In this document: one piece after another, positions 1 to 7,478 of the stretch
Layout of the letters: each line of letters begins with the position of its first letter
How positions within the stretch are numbered: the first letter of the stretch is position 1
Virus record (IMG/VR): IMGVR_UViG_3300036900_000158
Location: 1-47,818 of that record
Strand: one strand, 5' to 3'
Source: a virus
Length of the DNA stretch: 47,818 nt
The notes under the pieces: model-generated
Told to the model about the DNA's origin: nothing
Seen by the model: only the letters and a program-made list of their open reading frames with translations
Databases searched by the model: none
Program-made: the position numbers and the translations under genes

Positions 1-292
1 TCTTATACACGCCCATAATAAGATTTTTAAACACATATGCTATCTCATCAATGGTTAAGAAGTAATATTTCTTAAAGATAGCCTCCCTGTACATAGGAAT
101 TTGTGCCAAACCGAACTTGTTATTTACCGTTATTGAATCAGCAAGCAAAGACAGGAGTTTACCGAAAATATAATCAAATGATTGCTTGTCCGTTTTTCGG
201 ATTAAAGAAACTGCCGTGCCTTGTATTGCTTTTTCGCAACTTAATCCAAATTGATATTCTGCTAATTTTTCCGGATTACTAACGATTTCCAA
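1..292 (-). CDS. Conserved phage protein next to replication gene, 3' part beyond window
   Basis: An open frame runs from a possible TTG start at 292 to the window edge with no stop, so only the N-terminal ~97 residues are visible. The start overlaps the stop of the DUF4373 gene by about 14 nt. The protein looks mostly helical and contains the stretch YYFLTIDEIAYVFKNLIMG. From memory, this resembles a family that often follows DnaD/DUF4373-type replication proteins in Bacteroidota phages (pattern 'LTIDDIALVFxNxxxGxYG'). Its function is unknown to me. A replication role is inferred only from position. The start codon is uncertain because there is no ATG near the beginning of the frame. Confidence 0.6.
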   Translation of the reverse strand, partial: MEIVSNPEKLAEYQFGLSCEKAIQGTAVSLIRKTDKQSFDYIFGKLLSLLADSITVNNKFGLAQIPMYREAIFKKYYFLTIDEIAYVFKNLIMGVYK

Positions 293-1046
293 AAAACTGC
301 CTGTCAAATTCGTCTGATATGCTAGTTGCTTGTTTTCCTCCTGTGCCATTTCCTTTAAAATTATCTGGTTTATAAATTCCTTTCCAACCTTTCGATATTG
401 CATTTTCAATTAAATCAATTGCCATTTGTTCGTTTCCATCCGATATTTTTGACAAGTCTTTCAAAGCCCCCTGTTCACTCATTGAAGATTTGTATGTGAA
501 ATTGTGTTGCTGTTTTTTAAATAAAATCCAGTTGTTCCACATTTTTTTAAAATTTTCAGACACAAAAGGGAAAACGATTTCAATACTTTCTTTATGTATT
601 TTTTTTACTTTATTTTCATTTACTATACTTTCCTTTATAGTATTACGTTTTAAGTTATTAGTATTACTTTCGTTTTGCGTTTGTAATACGTTCGTATTAT
701 TTTTAACCCTTTCCCATCTCTTAAGTACTGATTCTCTTGCCTTTTCGCTTTTAGCATTTCTTGACTCTAATCGTTCATGTATTGAACTGCTGCCGAAAAT
801 ATCTCCTTCAATAACAAATAAATCAAAGTCGTTTATGATACTTTTAACCATTTCAATGTTGCATCGTAAATCGAATGAAATCGTTTCGTAATCTAATCGT
901 AATACGTTCGTATTATTATAAAGGTCTTCAATCAGAGCCCAAAATATCCCATAACCCTCATATCCGAATTTGGATAAAAGCCGTTTTATTTTAATGTCAT
1001 TCCTGGCATTATAGTCGTGAGAAAAATAAAATGTATCCTTTGCCAT
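279..1046 (-). CDS. DUF4373 (Lin1244/Lin1753-like) phage replication protein
   Basis: About 255 residues if translation starts at the ATG at 1046, just after the TAA of the HNH gene. An ATG 36 nt further upstream (1082) would overlap that gene and add 12 residues, so I prefer 1046. The N-terminus MAKDTFYFSHDYNARNDIKI followed by KFGYEGYGIFWALIEDLY is the hallmark of the DUF4373 domain, a winged-helix domain of phage replication-initiation proteins related to DnaD. The middle is Asn/Ser/Lys-rich and linker-like. The C-terminal ~90 residues (FKKMWNNWILFKKQQ...GWKGIYKPDN) resemble the C-terminal domain of such replication proteins. It probably binds the phage origin or recruits a helicase loader. 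The domain family is recognised; the precise role is inferred. Confidence 0.85.
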   Translation of the reverse strand: MAKDTFYFSHDYNARNDIKIKRLLSKFGYEGYGIFWALIEDLYNNTNVLRLDYETISFDLRCNIEMVKSIINDFDLFVIEGDIFGSSSIHERLESRNAKSEKARESVLKRWERVKNNTNVLQTQNESNTNNLKRNTIKESIVNENKVKKIHKESIEIVFPFVSENFKKMWNNWILFKKQQHNFTYKSSMSEQGALKDLSKISDGNEQMAIDLIENAISKGWKGIYKPDNFKGNGTGGKQATSISDEFDRQFFGNR

Positions 1047-1047
1047 A

Positions 1048-1434
1048 TTATAAACCGATTGATGCTTTCGCGTATAACTCATCGTCAGGTCTTTCCTGTC
1101 TTTTAATTACTGCCAATGGCATATTATAACCACCTTGCTTTAAATATTCAACATGGTCATGGCAATGGTCACACAAAGTAATCAAGTCAATATCTTTAGC
1201 TTCCCAAGGTTCTCCAGAGTAGTTAATATGGTGAACTTCAAGTATAGTAGTATCTTCTTCCCAAGATTGATAATCAATGTCTGATTGGTCTTCTAAAAAA
1301 TGTAATCCAAACTTATGCATTACACCGCATCGTTGACAAACGTATTTATCACGAATAAGTATATCTTCACGCTTTTTAGACCACCGAGGATCTTTAATCT
1401 TTAGATAATATTTCTCTTTGTTTACCTCTGACAT
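1048..1434 (-). CDS. HNH endonuclease
   Basis: 128 residues. Zinc-binding CxxC (C33, C36), the HNH core with H68-H69, and a second CxxCH (C88, C91, H92) make this a small HNH nuclease. An unusually long insert (residues 41-63) separates the first Cys pair from the HH motif. It lies between the D12 methyltransferase gene (2 nt upstream) and the DUF4373 gene (1 nt downstream), not beside the terminase. A packaging role like that of HK97 gp74 is therefore less likely here. It could be the nuclease half of a restriction-like pair with the adjacent methyltransferase, or an early nicking or host-DNA-degrading enzyme. That choice is inference. Confidence 0.88.
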   Translation of the reverse strand: MSEVNKEKYYLKIKDPRWSKKREDILIRDKYVCQRCGVMHKFGLHFLEDQSDIDYQSWEEDTTILEVHHINYSGEPWEAKDIDLITLCDHCHDHVEYLKQGGYNMPLAVIKRQERPDDELYAKASIGL

Positions 1435-1436
1435 GA

Positions 1437-2378
1437 TTAAAATAAATTTAACTGTTTACTTTTAATTTCGCCCTTTCCATTCCAGAAAAGCTTTTCTTTA
1501 ACCTGTTTTTTATTATTGGTTGCAGATAGTGAGCTCCTGTGATTATACTGGCATACAACTTCAAATGGAGCATCGTATTCACTCATGTATGCAGGGTAAT
1601 CAAGGCCAATAAACCATTCATAAAATAAATCATGGTTAAAACCGCCTTCTTTATACTCTCCAGTTCCTTTGTAAGGAATGTCGCAATAAACCAATGGATT
1701 ATCACCCATAATAACAACCTGTTCGTAACTCTTATTGCTAATTTTCAGGTTCTGAAGGTTCTGAAGGTTCTGAAGGTTCTGTAATCTCGTTAAGTGCTCA
1801 ACAAGTTCTAAGTTTTGTATTCTGTTGTCTGTTAATTTTGATCCGTTTTTTTTAATGTAATCACAAAAAACAGTTCTTCTTTTCTGAACACTTTTTATAT
1901 TTGAAAGCAATGGGATGTTAATACCTATCTTATACATTGCAGATAAGTCGTTATTAACTATAAACTCGTGTGCCAGTCTTTTTATTTCTTCTATTTCAGA
2001 TCCATAAAGGTATGATGATTGTTTATTACCGAAACTCCAGCAACTCATAACAAATCCACTATACCAATCTGCCTGCTCGTTTGATTTACTGCATTGATTA
2101 AAAAATTCTTCCCTTGTTACCCATTCATAAAACCTTGGTTCGAGATCTCTATTATTTTTTAAATATTCAACCAGGCTGTATATATGCCTATTTAATTCAT
2201 TGTAATGAACACTGAATTTAAAATCTCTTATTGCAGAGAACGATATTGAACCACCTCCACCAAACAAATCATAAAAATCAGAAATGTTTTGATGCCGTTC
2301 CGTAATAAAATTTAATATATCTACAGCAAGTTTTCTTTTGCTTCCCATATATGGGATTCCGAGTGCCTTTAACGCCAT
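1437..2378 (-). CDS. D12-class DNA adenine-N6 methyltransferase
   Basis: 313 residues; uses S-adenosylmethionine to methylate adenine in a specific DNA sequence. Motifs in the D12 (Dam-like) order: PYMGSKRKL at 9-17, the SAM-binding FYDLFGGGGS at 35-44, and catalytic motif IV at 233-236. Motif IV reads DIPY rather than the usual DPPY. I remember the DIPY form in other Bacteroidota phage enzymes, so I do not read it as inactivation. Residues 199-211 are a QNL tripeptide repeat encoded by a 9-bp tandem repeat. Its 5' end shares one base with the DUF4406 stop, and the HNH gene follows directly. Probable role: protection against host restriction, or a solitary modification enzyme. Confidence 0.9.
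   Translation of the reverse strand: MALKALGIPYMGSKRKLAVDILNFITERHQNISDFYDLFGGGGSISFSAIRDFKFSVHYNELNRHIYSLVEYLKNNRDLEPRFYEWVTREEFFNQCSKSNEQADWYSGFVMSCWSFGNKQSSYLYGSEIEEIKRLAHEFIVNNDLSAMYKIGINIPLLSNIKSVQKRRTVFCDYIKKNGSKLTDNRIQNLELVEHLTRLQNLQNLQNLQNLKISNKSYEQVVIMGDNPLVYCDIPYKGTGEYKEGGFNHDLFYEWFIGLDYPAYMSEYDAPFEVVCQYNHRSSLSATNNKKQVKEKLFWNGKGEIKSKQLNLF
1746..1781 (-). repeat. 9-bp tandem repeat inside the D12 methyltransferase gene
   Basis: Nearly four copies of the 9-nt unit aaggttctg (plus strand) encode consecutive Gln-Asn-Leu triplets at residues 199-211. The unit length keeps the frame, so copy-number changes would lengthen or shorten the protein without inactivating it. Confidence 0.9.
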
Positions 2379-2665
2379 TATTCAAACATTATTTTAAAAC
2401 CTAACTCTTTAGCTAAATTAAATTCAATGACTGCTCCTCTGCTCAAATCCCACCCTTTTAGCATATAAATGGTTTCACATTGCATTAGGGCGACTATATC
2501 CTCTTTCATATAGGATAGCCATGTCTTATCGTGATCGTGCTTTAAAACCATTGGATTAACAACGCTATGTCCTTTTTCTTTTAAGAATTCCTCTGCCTTT
2601 GAAAAATGCTTTGATGCTTCTTCAATAGGTCTGTTTGTAATTGAACCAGATATGTAAACGATCAT
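2378..2665 (-). CDS. DUF4406 family protein (nucleoside deoxyribosyltransferase-like fold)
   Basis: 95 residues. The N-terminal MIVYISGSITNRP, the central AEEFLKEKGHSVVNP, and the C-terminal IYMLKGWDLSRGAVIEF are the conserved blocks of DUF4406. This family is common in phages and related to nucleoside 2-deoxyribosyltransferases. An Asp or Glu in the last block (SRGAVIEF) is the usual catalytic position in that superfamily. A role in nucleotide salvage or metabolism is possible but unproven. The TAATG-type junction with the downstream D12 methyltransferase suggests coupled translation. The 127 nt upstream hold a structured RNA rather than another gene. Confidence 0.82.
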   Translation of the reverse strand: MIVYISGSITNRPIEEASKHFSKAEEFLKEKGHSVVNPMVLKHDHDKTWLSYMKEDIVALMQCETIYMLKGWDLSRGAVIEFNLAKELGFKIMFE

Positions 2666-2679
2666 GTTATAAAATGCAT

Positions 2680-2782
2680 AAAGCCCTGTCCGATTGTAGC
2701 TGGAAGACTACGCACAAACAAGGCTTTTTTGATTAATGTTTTATTACTGCTTCCAGACAGTACACCTAACCCGATTAGGTGT
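2680..2782 (-). ncRNA. Candidate structured RNA with a predicted kissing-loop
   Basis: Read on the minus strand, this intergenic stretch forms three hairpins in a row. Hairpin A has a perfect 8-bp stem (2775-2782 with 2762-2769) and loop 2770-2774. Hairpin B has a 4-5 bp stem (2758-2761 with 2746-2749) and an 8-nt loop at 2750-2757. Hairpin C has a 10-bp outer stem with one G-U pair (2718-2727 with 2680-2689) and an inner 4-bp stem (2708-2711 with 2696-2699) closing an 8-nt loop at 2700-2707. Seven loop bases of B (CUGGAAG) are the exact complement of seven loop bases of C (CUUCCAG), so the two loops could kiss. It starts 11 nt after the HTH gene and ends 15 nt before the DUF4406 start. It could be a cis-acting leader or a stable small RNA. 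I do not recognise a named family. Confidence 0.55.
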
Positions 2783-2792
2783 TGCAATTATA

Positions 2793-3008
2793 CTACTTAA
2801 TTTTTGTATTCAAAACATATTTACCGTAAATCTTTCCGGTAATTTTGTTTTTCATCATTATTGTTTTGATATCCATTCCTTCTGCCCTCAGCTGCCTTAC
2901 ATATTCTGATAGCCGGTATATATTTAGGGCGTTGAAAGCTGTTGAAGGGTCTATCTTCTTGTATTTTTTAAGGTAATTTTTTAGAATTTGCTTGTTTGTA
3001 TGTACCAT
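2793..3008 (-). CDS. Small helix-turn-helix protein (HTH_39-like)
   Basis: 71 residues. The pattern 'NKQILKNYLKK...DPSTAFNALNIYRLSEYVRQLR..GMDI' followed by a basic tail (KNKITGKIYGKYVL) fits the phage helix-turn-helix family HTH_39, in which the recognition helix is followed by an 'I/V-x-x-LR-x-x-G-x-x-I' wing. It probably regulates phage transcription, perhaps through sites near the structured region just downstream of it. Its start lies 1 nt after the stop of a 31-residue membrane micro-gene. Family assignment is from memory of the motif. Confidence 0.7.
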   Translation of the reverse strand: MVHTNKQILKNYLKKYKKIDPSTAFNALNIYRLSEYVRQLRAEGMDIKTIMMKNKITGKIYGKYVLNTKIK

Positions 3009-3009
3009 A

Positions 3010-3105
3010 TTAACAATGTTTAAAGTAAATAGCGGTGCATAGTATTATAATCAAAACTAAAATACACATCCATTCAGAATCTATTTTCTCGTTTCTACTG
3101 CCCAT
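3010..3105 (-). CDS. 31-residue membrane micro-protein
   Basis: ATG at 3105, stop at 3010-3012, one base before the next ATG. The protein has a charged N-terminus (MGSRNEKIDSEW) and one hydrophobic segment (MCILVLIIILCTAIYF), so it is a probable single-pass membrane peptide. It overlaps the 3' end of the upstream gene by 25 nt. Support is positional (tight spacing) plus the clean transmembrane composition. No family recognised. Confidence 0.5.
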   Translation of the reverse strand: MGSRNEKIDSEWMCILVLIIILCTAIYFKHC

Positions 3106-3356
3106 AATTTTATCTTTTTAAATTTATTTTTGTAGTACTCAGTTTTGTCAAATTCAAATAAAGATGATTGTACTGCACCTTTATACGGCTTCCAGAAACG
3201 CAAAAGTTTATCCTTGTGTATAAATTTTACTTCTTTTGTATCTAAGTCTATAACCTGAATTAAATATTCATAATCTGGCTCAGAGCTTAGTACCTGGACG
3301 CACTCTTTTTTTCTTGAAATGGATTTGGTCCGGTAAAATTTATCTCCCTTTTCCAT
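3081..3356 (-). CDS. Hypothetical protein, ~91 residues
   Basis: I place the start at the ATG at 3356 (MEKGDKFYRT), which overlaps the upstream gene by 17 nt. An ATG at 3404 would add 16 residues and a 65-nt overlap. The protein is basic and probably a small beta-rich domain: the segment 'EKGDKFYRTKSIS...VQVLSS..YEYLIQVIDL' looks like a short SH3/KOW-type beta barrel. This is weak inference. No family is recognised. It sits in the early-gene cluster. Confidence 0.65.
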   Translation of the reverse strand: MEKGDKFYRTKSISRKKECVQVLSSEPDYEYLIQVIDLDTKEVKFIHKDKLLRFWKPYKGAVQSSLFEFDKTEYYKNKFKKIKLWAVETRK

Positions 3357-3750
3357 GTTCTTTGACCACGTGCGCGTTAACCATTTTTGTATAGGCTTCA
3401 GCATCGGTATTTTTTACCCAATCAAAGTATGATTGTTGCTCTTTCTGTAGCGATTTTAAAGCCACCTTTCTTTTAGTCAATACAAATGACTTGTAATAAA
3501 TATTGATGGGATTGTGAGCGCTTTTATGCCCGTATTCCGGCATGCCTTTCCCGGTTGTTACTTTGTAATATCCGTCTCCGTATTCATTATCAATAAAAAA
3601 GATGTTTCCATCCTGTTCAACTTTTAAACCTTGTCGGCGCTTGCCCTCCAGTCTTTTACTCCACCATAGCGCAGCATCGATTGTGTGTGGTCCAATTTCA
3701 TAGGTTACCGGTGTTATTTCGGCCGGTAAACCGTTCCAGAATCCCTTCAT
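3340..3750 (-). CDS. Hypothetical early phage protein, 136 residues
   Basis: The protein contains many Gly, Tyr and Lys residues, with a C-terminal helical segment (KRKVALKSLQKEQQSYFDWV). I recognise no enzymatic motif. It overlaps the downstream gene and begins 3 nt after the 65-residue gene, so it belongs to the same co-transcribed early cluster. Function unknown. Confidence 0.75.
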   Translation of the reverse strand: MKGFWNGLPAEITPVTYEIGPHTIDAALWWSKRLEGKRRQGLKVEQDGNIFFIDNEYGDGYYKVTTGKGMPEYGHKSAHNPINIYYKSFVLTKRKVALKSLQKEQQSYFDWVKNTDAEAYTKMVNAHVVKEHGKGR

Positions 3751-3753
3751 TTT

Positions 3754-3951
3754 TTATTTTTTAGAATTTGAACGTGATTTTATTTGTGCATTTCTGGCAT
3801 CTATTTCTTTTAATAAACGCCTTTTTTGAGATGTATACAAGCACTCATAGCCACCATGAGTCCATTCCCATTCACTCATTTCTTTGCGAGCCTTATCAAA
3901 GTCTGCCTCTAGTACTTCAAGTGTACTTGTTACGTTAAATGAGTATTTCAC
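3754..3951 (-). CDS. Hypothetical protein, 65 residues, GTG start
   Basis: The start codon is GTG at 3951 and overlaps the TGA of the upstream 44-residue gene in a GTGA junction, which suggests coupled translation. The protein (KYSFNVTSTLEVLEADFDKA...) looks like a short beta-alpha fold with a basic C-terminal helix. The opening strand followed by a 'DFDKARKEM' helix resembles other small phage accessory proteins. Function unknown. Confidence 0.7.
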   Translation of the reverse strand: MKYSFNVTSTLEVLEADFDKARKEMSEWEWTHGGYECLYTSQKRRLLKEIDARNAQIKSRSNSKK

Positions 3952-4082
3952 TTAGTAAACTTTTCGTTTTCGATACGTTCTTTTTCATCTTGATTTGCTT
4001 TTGTTTCAGCTATTTTGTGACCTATTAAAAGGAAAACAGTTGCTACAATTGTATGGGTTATTAGCCAGCCTAATGTTGTCAT
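3948..4082 (-). CDS. 44-residue single-pass membrane protein
   Basis: ATG at 4082, TGA at 3948-3950. An N-terminal hydrophobic helix (LGWLITHTIVATVFLLIGH) is followed by a charged, coiled-coil-like tail (ETKANQDEKERIENEKF). The GTGA overlap with the next gene supports it as real. It immediately follows the structured intergenic element at 4099-4174. The role is unknown; small phage membrane proteins of this form are often superinfection-exclusion or lysis-timing factors, but nothing specific shows that here. Confidence 0.6.
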   Translation of the reverse strand: MTTLGWLITHTIVATVFLLIGHKIAETKANQDEKERIENEKFTK

Positions 4083-4098
4083 AATTTTAAGAGTTAAA

Positions 4099-4174
4099 GA
4101 GAGGGCTGTACAATTTTCAATCAGCTATGGTTTAGTTTGTACACCTCAGACCTTCTGTGTGTGGCTGCCCTCTC
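4099..4174 (-). ncRNA. Candidate three-way-junction RNA element
   Basis: The ~100-nt gap between the coiled-coil gene and the 44-residue gene folds as a compact junction on the minus strand. P1 is a perfect 8-bp stem GAGAGGGC/GCCCUCUC (4167-4174 with 4099-4106). P2 is a perfect 7-bp stem UGUACAA/UUGUACA (4137-4143 with 4107-4113) stacked directly on P1. P3 is a short CAGA/UCUG hairpin in the segment 4144-4166. It ends 17 nt before the ATG at 4082, a position typical of a riboswitch-like or protein-binding leader. I do not recognise the class. Confidence 0.5.
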
Positions 4175-4181
4175 ATTTGTT

Positions 4182-5639
4182 TTAAATTTTTTCCGCTTCC
4201 GATTTGGCCCAAGATTTCATTTTATCGACCTTATCAATGATGTCTTTTACTTTAAAAACAGACTCTTCAGTCATGCCTTTAGTGTCAATTTCTGGAAGGA
4301 TTATTTTATCAATCCAATTAATGATCCGGACCTTGTCCCCAGCTTTCAATAAGTCTTTTTCGGCCTTTAATTTAGCTTTTTCGGCAGCAACTTTATCTGC
4401 AGCATCTTTAGCTTCCTTATCCTTTTTTTCCTGTAATTCTTTAGCCAGTTTGGCATTTTCAGCTTCCTGATCTTTGGCCTTTTTATCGCGATCGTTGTTA
4501 ATTAAAATTTGATTTTTGAACGTTTCAAGTTGTTCATCGTTTTCAAAACTAGAATATCGGTTAATAGAAATGAAATACTTAAATTCTTTTGATGTTACGC
4601 CTCCAGATGTATGTATAAAACCATTTTTTAAAAGGAAATTATGTGCCGATTCCGTTCTTTTTGATTTTTCAGCTAAAAGTTTTTCTTCTGCTGCAGCCTT
4701 TTGGTCAATGTCATGCTGAAAAGACTTTCTGATATCTGCAAATTGAAGTTGGTATTCTTCTTCATCGAGTACAAGAAGCGTGTTTATGTCTCTTATGTGT
4801 GTTGCATAAGGCATCAATTCGGTTGTTCTTGATTCTTTGATGGCAGCCTCTTCCTTTAATTTTTCGTTTTGTAAACGTTGATTTTCGATCATGACATCGT
4901 AATCTTTTTTCTTTTCCTGCAAATCAATATAAAGCTTATTATATTCATCTTGAGAAATTTCTCCCAAAGAAACAGATTCGGCATTTTCAAAAAATTGTGC
5001 ATATGGCTGAATTTCTATTGATCTTTGTGATCTTAATTTTTCAATGCGCTCTTTTTCTTCCTTCTCTTCTTGAACTTTTTTATCGGCCGCCTCTTTGGCT
5101 TCTTTTTGCATTTTAATACCGCTGAACAATTCATTAAAAGTTTGCTCCTCCATATTAGCCAGATCAAATTTATCGGCATTATCTGTGTAAGGAGTAAGCA
5201 ATTCAAGGCGTTCGGATTTCAATGCTTCTTTACGTTCTTTCTCGCGGTTCTCGGCAAACTTTTCAATCTTTTCGTATTCTGCTTCAATTAACTGAGAAGT
5301 ATTTTTAACAACCCCGTACAGGTTATCGATAAGTTCTTCTTCAATTAACAACCCGGATTTAAGTTCCTTTTTTATTTTGTCAGATGACGTCCTGTTTGAT
5401 ACCAAATCAAGCCTGTTTCTTCGTGCCACCTTTGCCTCTGCATCGCTTGGGTTTTCTTTGTTTATGGTTGACAAGGCTTCAGATAATTCTATAACCTTAT
5501 TCATTTTAGGGGCAAACGCTAAAGCATGACTCATCGCCTTTGGTTTTTCCATCAAGCTATTTTCCGAAACAACTTTTTCAAGTTGTGGGGAAATAATTAC
5601 TTCTACTTCTGATGATTGTTGTTCCTGGTTGTTTTCCAT
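4182..5639 (-). CDS. Coiled-coil protein of the recombination operon
   Basis: 485 residues, strongly charged. Residues ~120-440 are dominated by heptad-like Glu/Lys/Ala-rich segments (for example EKEEKERIEKLRSQ and KAAAEEKLLAEKSKRTE), interrupted by three related units. Each unit follows a 'R..EL.PY....' pattern (LELLTPYTDN, IEIQPYAQFF, ELMPYATHI), so the protein is an internal repeat of roughly 70 residues. It is co-translated (1-nt overlap) with the PD-(D/E)XK exonuclease and lies in an operon with recT. By context it resembles the accessory coiled-coil proteins (such as DUF1351) found beside exonuclease/annealase pairs in other phages. I cannot confirm homology. Confidence 0.75.
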   Translation of the reverse strand: MENNQEQQSSEVEVIISPQLEKVVSENSLMEKPKAMSHALAFAPKMNKVIELSEALSTINKENPSDAEAKVARRNRLDLVSNRTSSDKIKKELKSGLLIEEELIDNLYGVVKNTSQLIEAEYEKIEKFAENREKERKEALKSERLELLTPYTDNADKFDLANMEEQTFNELFSGIKMQKEAKEAADKKVQEEKEEKERIEKLRSQRSIEIQPYAQFFENAESVSLGEISQDEYNKLYIDLQEKKKDYDVMIENQRLQNEKLKEEAAIKESRTTELMPYATHIRDINTLLVLDEEEYQLQFADIRKSFQHDIDQKAAAEEKLLAEKSKRTESAHNFLLKNGFIHTSGGVTSKEFKYFISINRYSSFENDEQLETFKNQILINNDRDKKAKDQEAENAKLAKELQEKKDKEAKDAADKVAAEKAKLKAEKDLLKAGDKVRIINWIDKIILPEIDTKGMTEESVFKVKDIIDKVDKMKSWAKSEAEKI

Positions 5640-6433
5640 TATAGTAATGTATTTTTAATGTAAGTTCTTGCGTTTATTATTTTAATCTTCAACAATTCAA
5701 GATCTTGCTCGTTACGATCGAAATCAAATTTGAAGTGTCTCTCTGCTAAAGGTATTTCAACGAAACCCTTAATAATAGTTGAAACATGTTCTTTAGATTC
5801 TGAAATATTCCTGAAATCTAAATAATCATTGAATGTTTTAAAGTCGTATACGTGGTTAGCTATAATCATAGCTTCAACCCATTCAGGTGTTTCGTTTTCG
5901 GGGTATTTGTAAGACTCTTTTCTTAATTCAGATTCGATTAAGCCCCACGGGGTATTGTTTAAAACATATGCTATAGTACAGGACTTAGCATTTGTAAGCC
6001 ACATATAGCCCTGCCCCTGCCAGTAATACAATGGCTTTAATTTCGCATGCTTGGCAGTTAAAAAGGTTTCTAAATCCCAGCTACTTTTTGTATCTGTTAT
6101 ATGATCGGCATTTGTAATTTCTTGACCTTCAAAAATATCAGGAGTGCCTTTTATGAAGTCATTTTTTAACATGACATCATTTTTTCTATACCTTTTTTTG
6201 TCAATTCGGCTTAAAACGGTTATCGAATCTTCTTCTGTATCATTGCCTTTTGTCAAATACTTAGATGTTATTTCCTTATAACGGTTATATTTTGTGGTTA
6301 TGAATGTTTTAAGCGCATGGGTTTTTGCCCCTTCGCTAAGGAACTCGCCCTTTAATTTAGGGGCAGTCATTAAATTACCTAACCCAGAGCAACGAAAAAG
6401 TATTTCGTTAACATCAATGTTATTTGATTGCAT
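5639..6433 (-). CDS. PD-(D/E)XK exonuclease of the recombination module (YqaJ/RecE-like)
   Basis: 264 residues. The nuclease core is visible as G96-T-P-D99, then D114-T-K116 (the D-x-K of motif II/III), then WQGQGYMWL around 138-145, the Q-x-x-G-Y motif of RecB/YqaJ-type nucleases. Partnered with RecT directly upstream (14-nt overlap), it should resect double-stranded DNA ends 5' to 3' so that RecT can load on the single strand. This supports phage recombination and replication. Family assignment rests on the motif order and context. Confidence 0.85.
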   Translation of the reverse strand: MQSNNIDVNEILFRCSGLGNLMTAPKLKGEFLSEGAKTHALKTFITTKYNRYKEITSKYLTKGNDTEEDSITVLSRIDKKRYRKNDVMLKNDFIKGTPDIFEGQEITNADHITDTKSSWDLETFLTAKHAKLKPLYYWQGQGYMWLTNAKSCTIAYVLNNTPWGLIESELRKESYKYPENETPEWVEAMIIANHVYDFKTFNDYLDFRNISESKEHVSTIIKGFVEIPLAERHFKFDFDRNEQDLELLKIKIINARTYIKNTLL

Positions 6434-7325
6434 TTCTCAATTCCTCCTTTCTCGCTTCAAAAATTTCAACTGGAAAATCCGGCCAGCCAATTTGAAGCTC
6501 TTCAACTTCTTCAACTGTCTTGCAGTCGCCAATCATTAAATTAAGGCGCTCAGCTTCTTTATCTATTACAATCTCTTCGTGATCGTCATATGTAAACTTT
6601 TCACCGTTTGCATCTTGAATAATTGCCTGGTCTAATACTACAGCCTGCTGCATTTCAACTGATAATGGGGCAAATTTTGAAAGCAAAAGTTTGATAACAG
6701 TTTTTGTGGCCATACCTTCAAAATCATCCTTCCATAATCCGGAATCCTTTTTGAATGTCTGAGAAAACTTTTTCCCATGCTTAGTAAGGCTTTCAACGCT
6801 CATGTAAAGTGTTTTTTCAAAGCCATTAAGCAATTTAAAGTAAGAAGCATATCCAAGCACCTTACCAGTTGAAGGCTTTGTAAAATCGAACTCAAATCCT
6901 GTTAAAGGGTTCTCTGAAACTAGCTGACCTTCATAAATTGCACTCGCTGAAATTGTTTTGAATTGCCCGGACCGCTGAGCCAGTTGAATAAATCCTTTGT
7001 AACCCATTTGGAATTGAGCAACCTGTTTCTTCTGCCATTGTCCACTATTATCTTTGTATGATTGATTATATGGCACAATGTAAGCGAACCCAAGATTACT
7101 GTTTAATGGAAGGTCTAATGTTGCCGCAACTGCTGCAGCATGAAATACGCTTTGCGGTTCGGCTTTAGATAACAAATCATTTTGTGAAACAATCTGCAAA
7201 ACTGATGTCATAAAAGCTGTTGACCTTTTGCCGAGCAATTCGTCAAACTTGCCCTTTACATTTGGTTGGGCAAATAACGACTTTGCTGTAATTTGCTGAT
7301 TTGGCTTTTGTAATTCGGTACTCAT
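6420..7325 (-). CDS. recT: RecT family single-strand annealing protein
   Basis: 301 residues, close to the usual RecT length. Recognisable blocks are the N-terminal 'MTSVLQIVSQNDLL...PQSVFHAAAVAATLDLPLN', the 'GFAYIVPY' segment, the hallmark 'AQFQMGYKGFIQLAQRSG', and the later 'YFKLLNGFEKTLYMS' and 'MATKTVIKLLLSKF'. RecT binds single-stranded DNA and anneals complementary strands, with the downstream exonuclease as its partner. It is preceded by a 49-residue gene ending 3 nt before its ATG. High confidence by sequence pattern and operon context. Confidence 0.95.
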   Translation of the reverse strand: MSTELQKPNQQITAKSLFAQPNVKGKFDELLGKRSTAFMTSVLQIVSQNDLLSKAEPQSVFHAAAVAATLDLPLNSNLGFAYIVPYNQSYKDNSGQWQKKQVAQFQMGYKGFIQLAQRSGQFKTISASAIYEGQLVSENPLTGFEFDFTKPSTGKVLGYASYFKLLNGFEKTLYMSVESLTKHGKKFSQTFKKDSGLWKDDFEGMATKTVIKLLLSKFAPLSVEMQQAVVLDQAIIQDANGEKFTYDDHEEIVIDKEAERLNLMIGDCKTVEEVEELQIGWPDFPVEIFEARKEELRNAIK

Positions 7326-7328
7326 AAT

Positions 7329-7478
7329 TTACTCTTGTTCAAAATTTTTATCTTCCGTATCCAAATGTGTGATGTGTGGCAATTCAGATAATAAATACTC
7401 ATCATCTGTAAAGTCAAAATTGGCTGTTTCTGGTTCTTCTGCCGGATCCTTAAATCCTGGCGGTGTATTGGATGCCAT
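7329..7478 (-). CDS. 49-residue acidic early protein
   Basis: ATG at 7478, overlapping the stop of the 30-residue gene (TAATG), and TAA at 7329-7331, three bases before the recT start. The product is very acidic (about 13 Asp/Glu in 49 residues, e.g. FKDPAEEPETANFDFTDDEY). It is preserved between two tightly linked genes, so it is very probably real. The acidity could fit a DNA mimic or a RecT/exonuclease partner; this is speculation. Confidence 0.65.
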   Translation of the reverse strand: MASNTPPGFKDPAEEPETANFDFTDDEYLLSELPHITHLDTEDKNFEQE

